NCBI GenBank assembly: GCA_002778785.1
Contig: PEZS01000013.1
Span: 1-64,000, forward strand
DNA: 64,000 nt
Source: Bdellovibrionales bacterium CG10_big_fil_rev_8_21_14_0_10_45_34
GTDB taxonomy: Bacteria > Bdellovibrionota > Bdellovibrionia > Bdellovibrionales > 1-14-0-10-45-34
Reading direction: 5' to 3'
A program made the translations under genes and the position numbers. Positions 35,640-44,945 of the stretch are shown one piece after another. Each line of letters begins with the position of its first letter. The first letter of the stretch is position 1. The notes beneath the pieces were generated by a model. That model searched no databases, was not told the origin of the DNA, and worked only from the letters and a program-made list of their open reading frames with translations.

Positions 35640-36577
35640 AAAAAAGGGCTTTCAACAGACAAGCTGATTTTCGGAGTGCGGCTATCAAACGTTGCGTCCA
35701 AAACTGCGTCTGTTCCGAACGGCACAGGCCGCTGAATTTCGCCATGCCCGGAGGGAATTCCTGTATAGACGGGAATCTTCACGCGGCTTGAGAAATCTTT
35801 AATCACATAATCGATCCAATTTTTTCCGTCAGGCTCATCGCCCCCTACAATGTCGCCAAAAAAAATGGCCTTTGCTCCAGAAAAACATCCATTTTGTAAC
35901 AACATCTCAAGATAGCGATCAACACGATACCCCCGCTCTTGAACGTCTTCCAAAAAAACAAAGGAACCTTTAGATTTAAGCTGGTATTTCGTGCCTACAA
36001 GTGAAGCAAGAGTGGTGAGGTTACCACCCCAGACTTTTCCGACCATGCGGCTTTGTTTACCAGCGAGTTTATTCTTAGGGACCAACCCTTCAAACACAAC
36101 TGTTTGACTGCGTCCGAAGATAAGGTTGAGGATCTCAAGATTTTCGGGCTGAATTCCGCGAGCCATTCGTGTCAGTACCGGCGCATGGAGAGTCTTAAGG
36201 CCAAGACTTTTCGCTATCATATGCAAAACTGTGATATCGCTAAGGCCGACAAGTACTTTCGGCGAAGTCGGATTTTTTAAAAGTTTCAATTCAGGAATGA
36301 GCTTGAGCGCACCGTATCCGCCCCGTAAACACCAGATAAGTCGACTTTGCCTTTCACTGAGTGCGGCCTTAAAATCTTTCACTCTTTGCTTAAGCTTATC
36401 TGAATAACAAAACTCGGCTTGATCAATCAAATCGGCTCGATAAAGCGGTTCTAACCCGACACTTCTTAACCACTCGATGCTTTGTACAAACTCCTTTTGC
36501 GAACATGCCGAGGATGGTGCAATAATGCGAACTTTGCCTTTTTGTTGAAGTGCTGGGCACTTATTTGATTTTGCCAT
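35636..36577 (-). CDS. ldcA: L,D-carboxypeptidase, S66 family
   Basis: A 313-residue cytoplasmic serine peptidase that removes the terminal D-Ala from tetrapeptides during murein recycling, making the tripeptide used by Mpl. The catalytic Ser113 is in VLVGLSDITVLHM, the Glu is in FVFLEDVQERGYR (about 218), and the His is in PSGHGEIQRPVPFG (about 282). LRGGYGALKLIPEL is a family hallmark. A GAAGGG site precedes the ATG by nine bases. It follows purF after 6 bp, so it is probably co-transcribed with the purine genes. Confidence 0.9.
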   Translation of the reverse strand: MAKSNKCPALQQKGKVRIIAPSSACSQKEFVQSIEWLRSVGLEPLYRADLIDQAEFCYSDKLKQRVKDFKAALSERQSRLIWCLRGGYGALKLIPELKLLKNPTSPKVLVGLSDITVLHMIAKSLGLKTLHAPVLTRMARGIQPENLEILNLIFGRSQTVVFEGLVPKNKLAGKQSRMVGKVWGGNLTTLASLVGTKYQLKSKGSFVFLEDVQERGYRVDRYLEMLLQNGCFSGAKAIFFGDIVGGDEPDGKNWIDYVIKDFSSRVKIPVYTGIPSGHGEIQRPVPFGTDAVLDATFDSRTPKISLSVESPFL

Positions 36578-36583
36578 TCGTTT

Positions 36584-37972
36584 TTACCCTTCAATGGGAG
36601 TTGGGTAATCTCCGTCGAAACAAGCTGCACAATAGGTTTGTTTGCTTCCGCCCACCGCAGATAGCATCCCTTCAATAGAGAGATAAGCTAGGCTGTCGGC
36701 TCCAATGTACTTTGCAATTTCGTCAGAGCTTTTTTTCGATGCTATCAGTTCTTGTCTGGAAGGTGTATCAACTCCGTAATAGCAAGGTCCAGTTGTTGGC
36801 GGCGACGAAATTCTTAAATGCACTTCTTTTGCTCCCGCACTTTTAACTAGCTGAACAACTTTCTGCGAAGTCGTACCCCGCACGATGGAATCATCGAGCA
36901 AGATAACCCTCTTTCCTTTGAGCACTGACTCTTGAGGATTTAATTTAACACGTACACCAAAACTTCTAAGTGTCTGATATGGCTGAATAAAGGTTCGTCC
37001 AACGTAATGGTTTCGAATAATTCCCATTTCAAACTGCAGACCGCTCTCTATCGAGTAACCAATCGCAGCTGCGACCCCACTATCTGGAACCGGCACAACG
37101 ACATCTGCTTCTACCGGCGCCTCTTTAGCCAGCATGGCACCCATTCTCTTTCGAGCTTCATAAACACTTTGGCCAAACACACGGCTATCTGGCCGCGAAA
37201 AATAAATCAACTCGAAAACGCATTGCTTCGAACCAGAGCTCTCACTCCACCGCTCCCGCTTAATTCCACTTTCTGAAATCTCAACGAGCTCCCCTGGTTC
37301 AACTTCAAACTCAATTTTTGCTTCGATTAAATCAAATGCACAAGTCTCACTCGCAAAAACATAATGAGTCTTTCCATCGGCTTTGATGGATCCACACCAT
37401 AAGGGCCGAAATCCCAAAGGGTCTCTGACAGCAATGATTCCGTCGCTACCCACAATGAGCAGACTGAATGCACCCTGTACCTGTTTAAGCGCTGTTATAA
37501 GAGCGCTTTTTAGGTCTGGCTTCGCACTTCGTGCCATCAAGTGTAAGAAAACTTCTGTGTCAGAGGTGCCTTGAAAAATGGCTCCCGATTTGAGCAATTC
37601 TGATCTCAAAGACTTTGCGTTGGTTAAATTTCCGTTGTGGCAAAGAGACATATCGCCAGTGGGTATTCGAGCCATCAACGGTTGTGCATTCGACAAGTTA
37701 GCATCTCCGGTTGTCGAGTACCTGACATGCCCGATGACCGCCATACCGCCAAGCTCATCGAGTTTTTTTTCTGTAAACACGTCGGCGACAAGGCCCAGGC
37801 CTTTTCGCAGCTTTAACTTGCCTCCTGGCTTATCTAACGAAACCATTCCTGCCGCCTCTTGCCCTCGATGTTGAAGAGCATAGAGTCCGAGATATCCCAG
37901 CCGTGAAGAGTCCTTTGGTCCCCAAACCCCAAACACTCCACATTCTTCTTTTAACTTATCAAGCTCAAACAT
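36584..37972 (-). CDS. purF: Amidophosphoribosyltransferase
   Basis: PurF catalyses the first step of de novo purine synthesis, PRPP plus glutamine to phosphoribosylamine. From the preferred ATG (37972, overlapping the purL stop by 8 bp) the protein has about 462 residues. The class II glutaminase nucleophile Cys is in KLKEECGVFG, which implies removal of a short propeptide. LQHRGQEAAG and the PRPP site VILLDDSIVRGTTS are present. It is the last purine gene of the run and continues into ldcA. Confidence 0.95.
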   Translation of the reverse strand: MFELDKLKEECGVFGVWGPKDSSRLGYLGLYALQHRGQEAAGMVSLDKPGGKLKLRKGLGLVADVFTEKKLDELGGMAVIGHVRYSTTGDANLSNAQPLMARIPTGDMSLCHNGNLTNAKSLRSELLKSGAIFQGTSDTEVFLHLMARSAKPDLKSALITALKQVQGAFSLLIVGSDGIIAVRDPLGFRPLWCGSIKADGKTHYVFASETCAFDLIEAKIEFEVEPGELVEISESGIKRERWSESSGSKQCVFELIYFSRPDSRVFGQSVYEARKRMGAMLAKEAPVEADVVVPVPDSGVAAAIGYSIESGLQFEMGIIRNHYVGRTFIQPYQTLRSFGVRVKLNPQESVLKGKRVILLDDSIVRGTTSQKVVQLVKSAGAKEVHLRISSPPTTGPCYYGVDTPSRQELIASKKSSDEIAKYIGADSLAYLSIEGMLSAVGGSKQTYCAACFDGDYPTPIEG

Positions 37973-40163
37973 TTTGATTACCAATCGCCTTTTCGCTGCC
38001 TCCAAAAACGGCTGCCCCAAGATCGTATTCTTCGCTAAATAGCGGAAACTTTCGACTCCGTACTTCTAGCACCTGCCTACAGTTGAGATATTGCCCTCTC
38101 ACTTTGTAAATACCGCGAGTCGTGCGCCCAATTTTATCTATTTGAACGCCAAATGGCTTTATAGCTTTCGAAAAGATGTCTGCCTCACCCTTAAAAGTGA
38201 AAACTATCTGATAGGCTACATACTTTCGAGTCAGCTCAGTTTCCGATGTCCATTCGAACCCGACTTCTGAGCCTATCATTGATTCAAGTGTTGTTTCTAA
38301 ACCGCTAGACCCTACTACCCTAGCCGTTTCAAACTCTCCACCAAGAGACATATCTCTTAACAAATTAATTGCTTCACCAAGCTGAGAAAGTGACATACCA
38401 AGATCAAAAACCTCTTGCCCAAAAAGCTCTCTAAAAGGAAGAGTCAGAAGCCAAGCTTCTTTTTGCGGATGAACAAACCTATCGCTAGGTATATTAGAGG
38501 CATCTACAATTCGCCGAACCCCAACTAGTCCTGTTGCCGGAGTCGGCGGAATGCTCTTCAACTTCGTTTCGTTGTAAAAACTGACGTTACCGCTAATGAT
38601 TGGAATATCTAATGACCGACATACCTCATTCATCCCATCTAGAGAGTGAACAAACTGGGTCATAACGGTTTCTCTTTCGGGGTTGCCAAAATTCAAGCAA
38701 TCCGTGAGCCCCACTACTTCAAAACCTTGTAAAGACATTTTGAGCGTCGGCTCAAGAACTGCGTCCATACCTCCTGTGAAAGCATGAGCTAACACCCAGT
38801 TTGGTCGACCTCCTAAGCTCACAGCAAGCGAACGCTTTGAGGGAAGCTTCAAGACTCCAACGGTAGAACTGCAATCTTGTTCTGTGCTACCTCCGACTCT
38901 TTGATCATACTGCCTATAAATCCATGACTTGTCAGACTCTCTAGCTGCCCGAACGCTCGGGCTCACCTGTTCAATCTCTGCGGCATTCCATTCAAACTTC
39001 TTCGCCAAAATTTTTGGAATCTCAGAGACAAAAGGCCTCTCGTACATCGGGGCCCTTTCGACAACGATATGCGGATCAATCTCCAATACTGCTTCACCAT
39101 GCCACTTAAGAAGTAGCTTTGTTCCGGTCACAACTTTCCCAATTTCAGACGCTTCCAAATCCCACTTTTTTGCGATCTCTTGAATACGCAGCGTATTCTC
39201 GGGCTCACACACTAAAAGCATCCGCTCTTGACTTTCTGACAACAAAATTTCCTCGGGAGTCATAGAAGAATCTCTTAAAGGCACAAGCCCAAGATCCATT
39301 TCAAAACCAAAACCAGAAGACGAAGCCATCTCAAAAGTAGAGCTTGTCAATCCTGCAGCTCCCATATCTTGCATCGAGACAACTATCCCCTCGCGAATCA
39401 TCTCAAGGGTGGCCTCAATTAAAAGTTTCTCAAAAAAAGGATCGCCGATCTGAATTGTCGGAAGCTTCTTTTGACTCGAACCTTCGAAAGATTCACTCGC
39501 CATGCTTGCGCCGTGAATGCCGTCTCTACCGGTACGGGCCCCGAGATAGACAATAACACAACCTGGTTTCGCTCCCCGCGCTGACATAATAGGATCGTCC
39601 GCACAAAAAAGGCCGACTGCCAGTGCATTCACTAATATGTTCTCATCATATCCAGTATCGAACAAAGTTTGTCCAGTCAGCATCGGAACACCTACGCAGT
39701 TACCGTATCCAGATATTCCGCCAACTACACCATCTAGAAGTCGCTTCATAAATGCCGAACTAGGATCTCCGAAGGCGAGGTAATTTGCGAGAGCGACAGG
39801 ACGTGCGCCCATAGTAAAAATGTCACGCAAAATTCCGCCCACTCCAGTTGCCGCGCCTTGAAAAGGCTCGATAAAACTGGGATGATTGTGGCTCTCCATT
39901 TTAAAAGCCACTTTCTCGCCCTCACCCAAATCGACAACTCCGGCATTCTCTCCCATCGACTGAAGAACATGTCGACTTTTGTTATAAAGCTTTTTCAAGT
40001 GAATCTTTGAACTCTTGTAACTGCAGTGCTCGCTCCAAAGAGCCGAAAAAACAGCCCATTCAAGCCCATCAGGTCCTCTACCAAGTAAATCGGTTATAAG
40101 TTCGTACTCGCTCTTAGAGAGTCGAAATTTTTTTAGCTGTTCTTCTAGATTCAAATCAATCAC
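37965..40163 (-). CDS. purL: FGAM synthase subunit PurL (small type)
   Basis: A 732-residue PurL of the three-component PurLQS enzyme, which converts FGAR to FGAM with ATP and glutamine. The start region EYELITDLLGRGPDGLEWAVFSALWSEHCSYKSSK is diagnostic, with GENAGVVDLG and HNHPSFIEPFQGAATGVGG as ATP-site motifs. Its size matches the small bacterial type rather than the fused large PurL of E. coli, consistent with separate purS and purQ genes upstream. Confidence 0.96.
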   Translation of the reverse strand: MIDLNLEEQLKKFRLSKSEYELITDLLGRGPDGLEWAVFSALWSEHCSYKSSKIHLKKLYNKSRHVLQSMGENAGVVDLGEGEKVAFKMESHNHPSFIEPFQGAATGVGGILRDIFTMGARPVALANYLAFGDPSSAFMKRLLDGVVGGISGYGNCVGVPMLTGQTLFDTGYDENILVNALAVGLFCADDPIMSARGAKPGCVIVYLGARTGRDGIHGASMASESFEGSSQKKLPTIQIGDPFFEKLLIEATLEMIREGIVVSMQDMGAAGLTSSTFEMASSSGFGFEMDLGLVPLRDSSMTPEEILLSESQERMLLVCEPENTLRIQEIAKKWDLEASEIGKVVTGTKLLLKWHGEAVLEIDPHIVVERAPMYERPFVSEIPKILAKKFEWNAAEIEQVSPSVRAARESDKSWIYRQYDQRVGGSTEQDCSSTVGVLKLPSKRSLAVSLGGRPNWVLAHAFTGGMDAVLEPTLKMSLQGFEVVGLTDCLNFGNPERETVMTQFVHSLDGMNEVCRSLDIPIISGNVSFYNETKLKSIPPTPATGLVGVRRIVDASNIPSDRFVHPQKEAWLLTLPFRELFGQEVFDLGMSLSQLGEAINLLRDMSLGGEFETARVVGSSGLETTLESMIGSEVGFEWTSETELTRKYVAYQIVFTFKGEADIFSKAIKPFGVQIDKIGRTTRGIYKVRGQYLNCRQVLEVRSRKFPLFSEEYDLGAAVFGGSEKAIGNQNV

Positions 40164-40169
40164 CTCTGG

Positions 40170-40814
40170 TTAGGACAACCATTCAAAAAAATGCTTACCA
40201 GTTTCTGAACCCATCCAGCTTGTCACAGCACGCTCCGGGTGCGGCATCAAGCCCAGGGTTTTTTTGTCAATAGATAGGATTCCCGCTATTGATGCCACGG
40301 ATCCGTTAACATCACTCTGGTAAGTAAATGCGACCTGGCCTTGTTCGAAAAGTTTTTTTGACGTTTCATCATCAACGTAAAAACAACCTTCTCCGTGAGC
40401 CACCGGAAGCGAAAGTGTTTCAGGCACTGTTTTTGTCCAGACAGAGTCGGAAGCAACCCGCTTTAAAGAAGTCCAACCATCTACAAATCGACGATGCCGG
40501 TTTTTAAGAAGCACACCAGGAAGCAGACCTGCTTCGCAGAGTATCTGAAAGCCATTACAAATGCCCAAAACAGGCACGCCTTTCTTTTGTCGATCTAGAA
40601 CTTCAGACATAACTGGCGACTTCGCCGCAAGGGCGCCACATCTGAGATAATCTCCGTAAGAAAAACCACCAGGTATCACTATCGCGCTCACTTTTTCGGC
40701 TGCGGGCTTGTCTTTATGCCACCAAAACACTGGGCGTCCACCCGCCATTTCAATGGCTTGAAACACATCTCTATCGCAGTTTGTACCTGGAAACTGAACC
40801 ACGGCAACTGTCAT
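40170..40814 (-). CDS. purQ: FGAM synthase glutaminase subunit PurQ
   Basis: A 214-residue class I glutamine amidotransferase supplying ammonia to PurL. The nucleophile Cys is in VLGICNGFQIL, the oxyanion region is IPGGFSYGDYLRCGA, and the His/Glu of the triad are in LMPHPERAV. It overlaps purS by 4 bp and is followed by purL after 6 bp. Confidence 0.96.
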   Translation of the reverse strand: MTVAVVQFPGTNCDRDVFQAIEMAGGRPVFWWHKDKPAAEKVSAIVIPGGFSYGDYLRCGALAAKSPVMSEVLDRQKKGVPVLGICNGFQILCEAGLLPGVLLKNRHRRFVDGWTSLKRVASDSVWTKTVPETLSLPVAHGEGCFYVDDETSKKLFEQGQVAFTYQSDVNGSVASIAGILSIDKKTLGLMPHPERAVTSWMGSETGKHFFEWLS

Positions 40815-41050
40815 GGTAAACTTTCAATTTCTAAAGTTTCTATGAGCGGATTGAAAAGAACGTACTCGCTCATTTTTCGTAACTTCTCTTCCGCCGCTTC
40901 GCGATTTGTTTCTGATAAATCCACCTCTATGAGTTTCCCGACTCGGCAGGACTTAAGCTCAAAACCCGAAAGCTTAAGAACGTTCTCAACGGCGCGTCCT
41001 TGAGTGTCTAACACTTCTTTTCGCGGCATCACCTTTGCGTATAGTTTCAT
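40811..41050 (-). CDS. purS: FGAM synthase subunit PurS
   Basis: A small 79-residue subunit bridging PurQ and PurL. The sequence VMPRKEVLDTQGRAVENVL is the family signature. Its stop overlaps the purQ start (ATGA). The protein is the usual length. Confidence 0.95.
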   Translation of the reverse strand: MKLYAKVMPRKEVLDTQGRAVENVLKLSGFELKSCRVGKLIEVDLSETNREAAEEKLRKMSEYVLFNPLIETLEIESLP

Positions 41051-41093
41051 TTTTGTACCTCTCAGATTTGCTCACGGCCCAAACTTGTATTCA

Positions 41094-41810
41094 TCACGCA
41101 GACGTCAGCACTTTTTTAAGTCGTTTTAACACTTCGGAGTAAGCCACCAAAACGTCGCCCAAATCTTCTCGAAAGACGTCTTTATCAAGCACTTGCTTCG
41201 TTGAAATATCCCACAGGCGACAGGTATCTGGGCTAATCTCATCTCCCAAATAAATATCTGAACCCTGCTTCCCAAACTCCAGTTTGAAATCCACAAGGTC
41301 AATACCTGCAGCCAAGAAAAGCTTCTGAAGAATTTCGTTTATTTTGAAACTCACGTTGGTGAGTCTTTTTATCTCTTCCGCATTTGACCAGCCAAAGCAT
41401 ATTGCTTGCTCCGTACTGACGAAGGGATCACCCAATCGATCCGCCTTGTAATACATTTCAAACAAAGGGTTTTCTAGCCGGCCGCCTTTTAAAAGATCAA
41501 ACCTTTTGCTGAGCGATCCTGCAACCGTGTTTCTGATCACAACTTCGAGCGGAATCATTTTCAGTTTTTTAATGGTCATGCGATTAGGCGCTTCAAACTT
41601 CACGAAGTGATTTTTTACTCCCTTGTCAGTTAAATACTGAAATAGAAGCGACGATATCTCACAGTTAATGGCCCCCTTGCCGTTTACTTCGGCATACTTC
41701 TTACCGTTGAAAGCAGTCAATGAATCCTTAAAGACTTGAATAACTTCAGCTTCGCTGGCGCCCCTAATCACTTGTTTGGCTTTGCCTTCGTATATTAGTT
41801 TGCCGCTCAC
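41094..41810 (-). CDS. purC: SAICAR synthetase
   Basis: A 238-residue phosphoribosylaminoimidazole-succinocarboxamide synthase that joins aspartate to CAIR. The N-terminal LIYEGKAKQV, the PLEVVIRNTVAGSLSKR segment and LVDFKLEFG are characteristic, as is LGDEISPDTCRLWD. Translation begins at a GTG overlapping the purB stop by 4 bp. Confidence 0.96.
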   Translation of the reverse strand: MSGKLIYEGKAKQVIRGASEAEVIQVFKDSLTAFNGKKYAEVNGKGAINCEISSLLFQYLTDKGVKNHFVKFEAPNRMTIKKLKMIPLEVVIRNTVAGSLSKRFDLLKGGRLENPLFEMYYKADRLGDPFVSTEQAICFGWSNAEEIKRLTNVSFKINEILQKLFLAAGIDLVDFKLEFGKQGSDIYLGDEISPDTCRLWDISTKQVLDKDVFREDLGDVLVAYSEVLKRLKKVLTSA

Positions 41811-43138
41811 TTGTTACCTCGACGATGAGATCTCGAAATTTCATCGAACTTTTTACAAACAAACTGAATCTTTTCTTTGACTGTAGCGCTTGCCTTTGAC
41901 GGGGCAAAAATCTTTGCAAGCTCCTGCCGAGAAAAGAGTTCTCGCATTACAGGATCTTCAAGACAGGCGTCACTAAGACTTTGATCACGACCCAGATTAT
42001 GACTCAGCGACTGAACGTGTTCGTAAGCTTCTTCCCGAGTTAAACCTTTCGAGACCATCTCAACTAAGAGTCGCGAACTCATCAACATACCGCGCGAAAG
42101 GCTCATATTCTCTGCCATTTTTGAATCATTAATCTTCAGACTTTCTAATAGCTCTCTTAACCTTGCTGTCGCGTAGTGCACGAGTATCATGCCATCTGGT
42201 AAAATCACTCTCTCAACACTTGAGTGAGATATATCTCTTTCGTGCCAAAGAGCCTGATTTTCAAGCGCGCTGAGTGCGTATCCTCTCAAAAGCCTAGATA
42301 TTCCTGTAAGGTTTTCTGCAGAAATTGGATTTTTTTTATGAGGCATGGCACTGCTGCCTTTTTGCCCTTTGCTGAATCCCTCAGTGACTTCTTGCAACTC
42401 GCTTCTTTGTAGGTGCCTAAGTTCCACGCTCAATCTTTCAATAAACCCGCCGTAAACGGCAAGGGCTGAAAACAATTGGGCGTGTCTGTCCCGGGGGATT
42501 ACCTGCGTCGCAATCCACTCCGGCTTAAGACCAAGTTCTTTACAAACTTTTGTCTCTAATTCTGCTGGTAAATTCGAATAACAACCAACGGCCCCACTGA
42601 GCTTGCCAGTGCTAGCTTCTTCAAACGCGACTTCAAGCCTCGTATATTGACGAATCCATTCACTCAAATACCCCGCCAGCTTAAAACCAAATGTTGTTGG
42701 CTCCGCATGCATCCCGTGGGTACGCCCTGCGCAAGCAACATCTTTGTACTTTTTGCTCATCGAGCTCAACTGACGACCTAGTTTTAGCAGCTCTGCTGAA
42801 AAGATACTCCATGACCTTTTAATTTGAAGACTCATCGCTGTATCGAGCACGTCACTAGATGTTAAACCAAAGTGCACATATCTCCCGGCATCTTGCGCCT
42901 TATCGGCAACTTCTTGAACAAATGCGATCACGTCATGCTTAGTGATCTGCTCTCGTTTCTTAATGTTAGCCGAACTTAATTTATTAACTGCTTGAATTTT
43001 CGCAGAAGCCTTTTGCGGGATAATTCGCATACGAGCCTGCACGCGTGCAACTGCCTTTTCTACTTCAAGAAGCGATGCCCATCTGGACTCGTCTGACCAA
43101 ACATTTGCCATCTCAGCTCGGGTGTAACGCTCTATCAC
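41807..43138 (-). CDS. purB: Adenylosuccinate lyase
   Basis: A 443-residue lyase cleaving SAICAR and adenylosuccinate with release of fumarate. The N-terminal MIERYTRAEMANVWS matches the short PurB type and supports the GTG start at 43138. The signature GSSAMPHKKNPISAENLTG carries the catalytic Ser loop, and AGRTHGMHAEPTTFG and HFGLTSSDVLDTA are other active-site regions. The start lies 26 bp inside the 3' end of the preceding unknown gene. Confidence 0.96.
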   Translation of the reverse strand: MIERYTRAEMANVWSDESRWASLLEVEKAVARVQARMRIIPQKASAKIQAVNKLSSANIKKREQITKHDVIAFVQEVADKAQDAGRYVHFGLTSSDVLDTAMSLQIKRSWSIFSAELLKLGRQLSSMSKKYKDVACAGRTHGMHAEPTTFGFKLAGYLSEWIRQYTRLEVAFEEASTGKLSGAVGCYSNLPAELETKVCKELGLKPEWIATQVIPRDRHAQLFSALAVYGGFIERLSVELRHLQRSELQEVTEGFSKGQKGSSAMPHKKNPISAENLTGISRLLRGYALSALENQALWHERDISHSSVERVILPDGMILVHYATARLRELLESLKINDSKMAENMSLSRGMLMSSRLLVEMVSKGLTREEAYEHVQSLSHNLGRDQSLSDACLEDPVMRELFSRQELAKIFAPSKASATVKEKIQFVCKKFDEISRSHRRGNK

Positions 43139-44417
43139 TGAGGTGTTCTCCTCTCTTTTGTTGTTCTGTTCTCCACCATTTGGTCAGATTATCCAAAATA
43201 CTCTTGTCCTTCTTTAGGGATCCGAGCCAGGAAATTTGACTCCAAACCTCGGGTTGAGAAAGATAGAGATTTCGAATCTGGGTTCGCGGATCACGCGATA
43301 TGTCCGCTTCAGAGTAATGCACAAAAAGAGACGGTCCTAATTCTGATAAATCTTTTCTCGATTCCATAGGCATTTCAATAACACTCACTTCAGAGGCCGG
43401 GATGCGGCTCTCTAAATTACGAACAATCATCTCCGCCATGCGTTCGTGATAGCCTCTTTGCACTCTCTGTGAGCAAGGAAGCCTAACCCAAACGTCATAG
43501 TCCTCTGCCCTATCGGAAGATTCGACGATCATAAAGTTCTCGCGGGTAAAGTCTTGAGCCTCGTCGTTAACAATCCAAATATACGACGGTAAATCTCGAT
43601 GACATTCTCCTTTATCAAAGCGAACTCTAAATCGTGTCCATACCCACTTGGGCTCAATGAAACTTGTATAGACCGATCGAACGCCTTTACTCAAGATGAA
43701 GTCGAGCTCCCAGCTGCTTAAGCAAAGTACGAAATTCTTCCCTAAAACAACACCCGATCGGTCTGCCTGTATTTCAACACCGTCTAAAAACCTACCGTGG
43801 AGTGATAAGTCTAACAATTTGTTAGAAACAATAACGTTAACATCTTCTTTTCTGAGGTTCTCTTGCACTTGATTCACAAAGTCTTTAGAGGAGTGGCGGT
43901 GCTGAATGCTCGCCGCCAAAGGAAGACATGCCATCGGCTCCAACATATCTTTGAACTCCCTGACACTAATGGCATCCGCTGTGAGCAAAAACCTAAACAC
44001 CCAATTGTCTTCGATGGGCCGACTCACTAGATTTTTCCAAACGCCCTTTTCAAGGACGGAATGATCGTTCAATTTTTTAAGGTGATCTAGATCGCCTGCC
44101 AACCCGAACCGCGAAGTCCACTGATGCTGGGCAACTGCGCCGCGCAATTCCAACGGTGCCGAAGCAGTCCAAACCGATAGACCCTGGGAAACATCCTCAT
44201 ACTGAGAGTTATCACTAAAGTAATCGGCCGCGTCCTCTAGAGCGTAGCTCGGCTTAAAAAAGGCGAAAGGCCCGACCCAATCTTCCGATGAACAACTTCC
44301 GAGGCAACTTGTCAGATCTATCCATGACACTTGCATGCCCGTTTTTCTAAGACGCTTCGCTAGCCAAGCGCCTCGCCCAAAAATGGAAACTATAACTACA
44401 TCTGCTCTGGTATCCAA
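43113..44417 (-). CDS. Unknown protein with dinucleotide-binding-like N-terminus, inside the purine operon
   Basis: A 434-residue protein I do not recognise. The N-terminus has a hydrophobic strand followed by GRGAW and a helix (DVVIVSIFGRGAWLAKRLRK), suggesting a Rossmann-type FAD/NAD-binding fold of the amine-oxidase kind, though the glycine spacing is not fully canonical. The rest shows no clear catalytic motif. It starts at TTG, overlapping purN by 22 bp, and its end overlaps purB by 26 bp. This tight packing inside a purine run implies co-regulation and possibly a related function. Confidence 0.65.
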   Translation of the reverse strand: MDTRADVVIVSIFGRGAWLAKRLRKTGMQVSWIDLTSCLGSCSSEDWVGPFAFFKPSYALEDAADYFSDNSQYEDVSQGLSVWTASAPLELRGAVAQHQWTSRFGLAGDLDHLKKLNDHSVLEKGVWKNLVSRPIEDNWVFRFLLTADAISVREFKDMLEPMACLPLAASIQHRHSSKDFVNQVQENLRKEDVNVIVSNKLLDLSLHGRFLDGVEIQADRSGVVLGKNFVLCLSSWELDFILSKGVRSVYTSFIEPKWVWTRFRVRFDKGECHRDLPSYIWIVNDEAQDFTRENFMIVESSDRAEDYDVWVRLPCSQRVQRGYHERMAEMIVRNLESRIPASEVSVIEMPMESRKDLSELGPSLFVHYSEADISRDPRTQIRNLYLSQPEVWSQISWLGSLKKDKSILDNLTKWWRTEQQKRGEHLSDRALHPS

Positions 44418-44935
44418 GCTTCCACCACTTTCTGAACAAGTTGATGCTCTTTAAGATGCACTAATCTTTCGGCCTCTTCTATCTTTTCTGACTTTCTGAC
44501 TTGCCTTTGGATCAACACTTTGCCCCCATCCACAATTTCATTTACTTCGTGAATGGTAACTCCCATTGCAAACTCTGATTCAAAGGATCTCTGAATCGAA
44601 CTCACTCCAGGAAAAAGCGGAAGCAAGCTAGGATGCACGTTAATAATACGCCTATTCCACTTGCTCACAAAATCAGCTGGCAGAATCTTCATAAACCCCG
44701 CCAAGAAAATGGCATTAACTCCGCGCTCGTTAAGGTAGGCATCTAGTTGATTCCAAGTTTTGTCTTTGTCAAAGTGCCACACCGGCACTCCAGCTCTTCT
44801 TGCTCTCTTGACGCCGTAGGCAAGTTTTCGCTGCGTTACTAAAAGTCGAACATTCAGTGCACGATGCATATCCAATATGGCCCTTAAATTCGACCCACTC
44901 CCAGATACGAACACAGCCCAGTTTAAAGCAGCCAA
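44396..44935 (-). CDS. purN: GAR transformylase
   Basis: A 179-residue phosphoribosylglycinamide formyltransferase using 10-formyl-THF. The N-terminal VFVSGSGSNLRAILD is the phosphate-binding loop, and the active-site INVHPSLLPLFPG and TIHEVNEIVDGGKVLIQ include the catalytic Asn-His-Asp set in their usual places. It is slightly short for the family. The start is a TTG with GAGAG upstream; purM ends 10 bp before it. Confidence 0.94.
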   Translation of the reverse strand: MAALNWAVFVSGSGSNLRAILDMHRALNVRLLVTQRKLAYGVKRARRAGVPVWHFDKDKTWNQLDAYLNERGVNAIFLAGFMKILPADFVSKWNRRIINVHPSLLPLFPGVSSIQRSFESEFAMGVTIHEVNEIVDGGKVLIQRQVRKSEKIEEAERLVHLKEHQLVQKVVEAWIPEQM

Positions 44936-44945
44936 TGCTCTCGCC

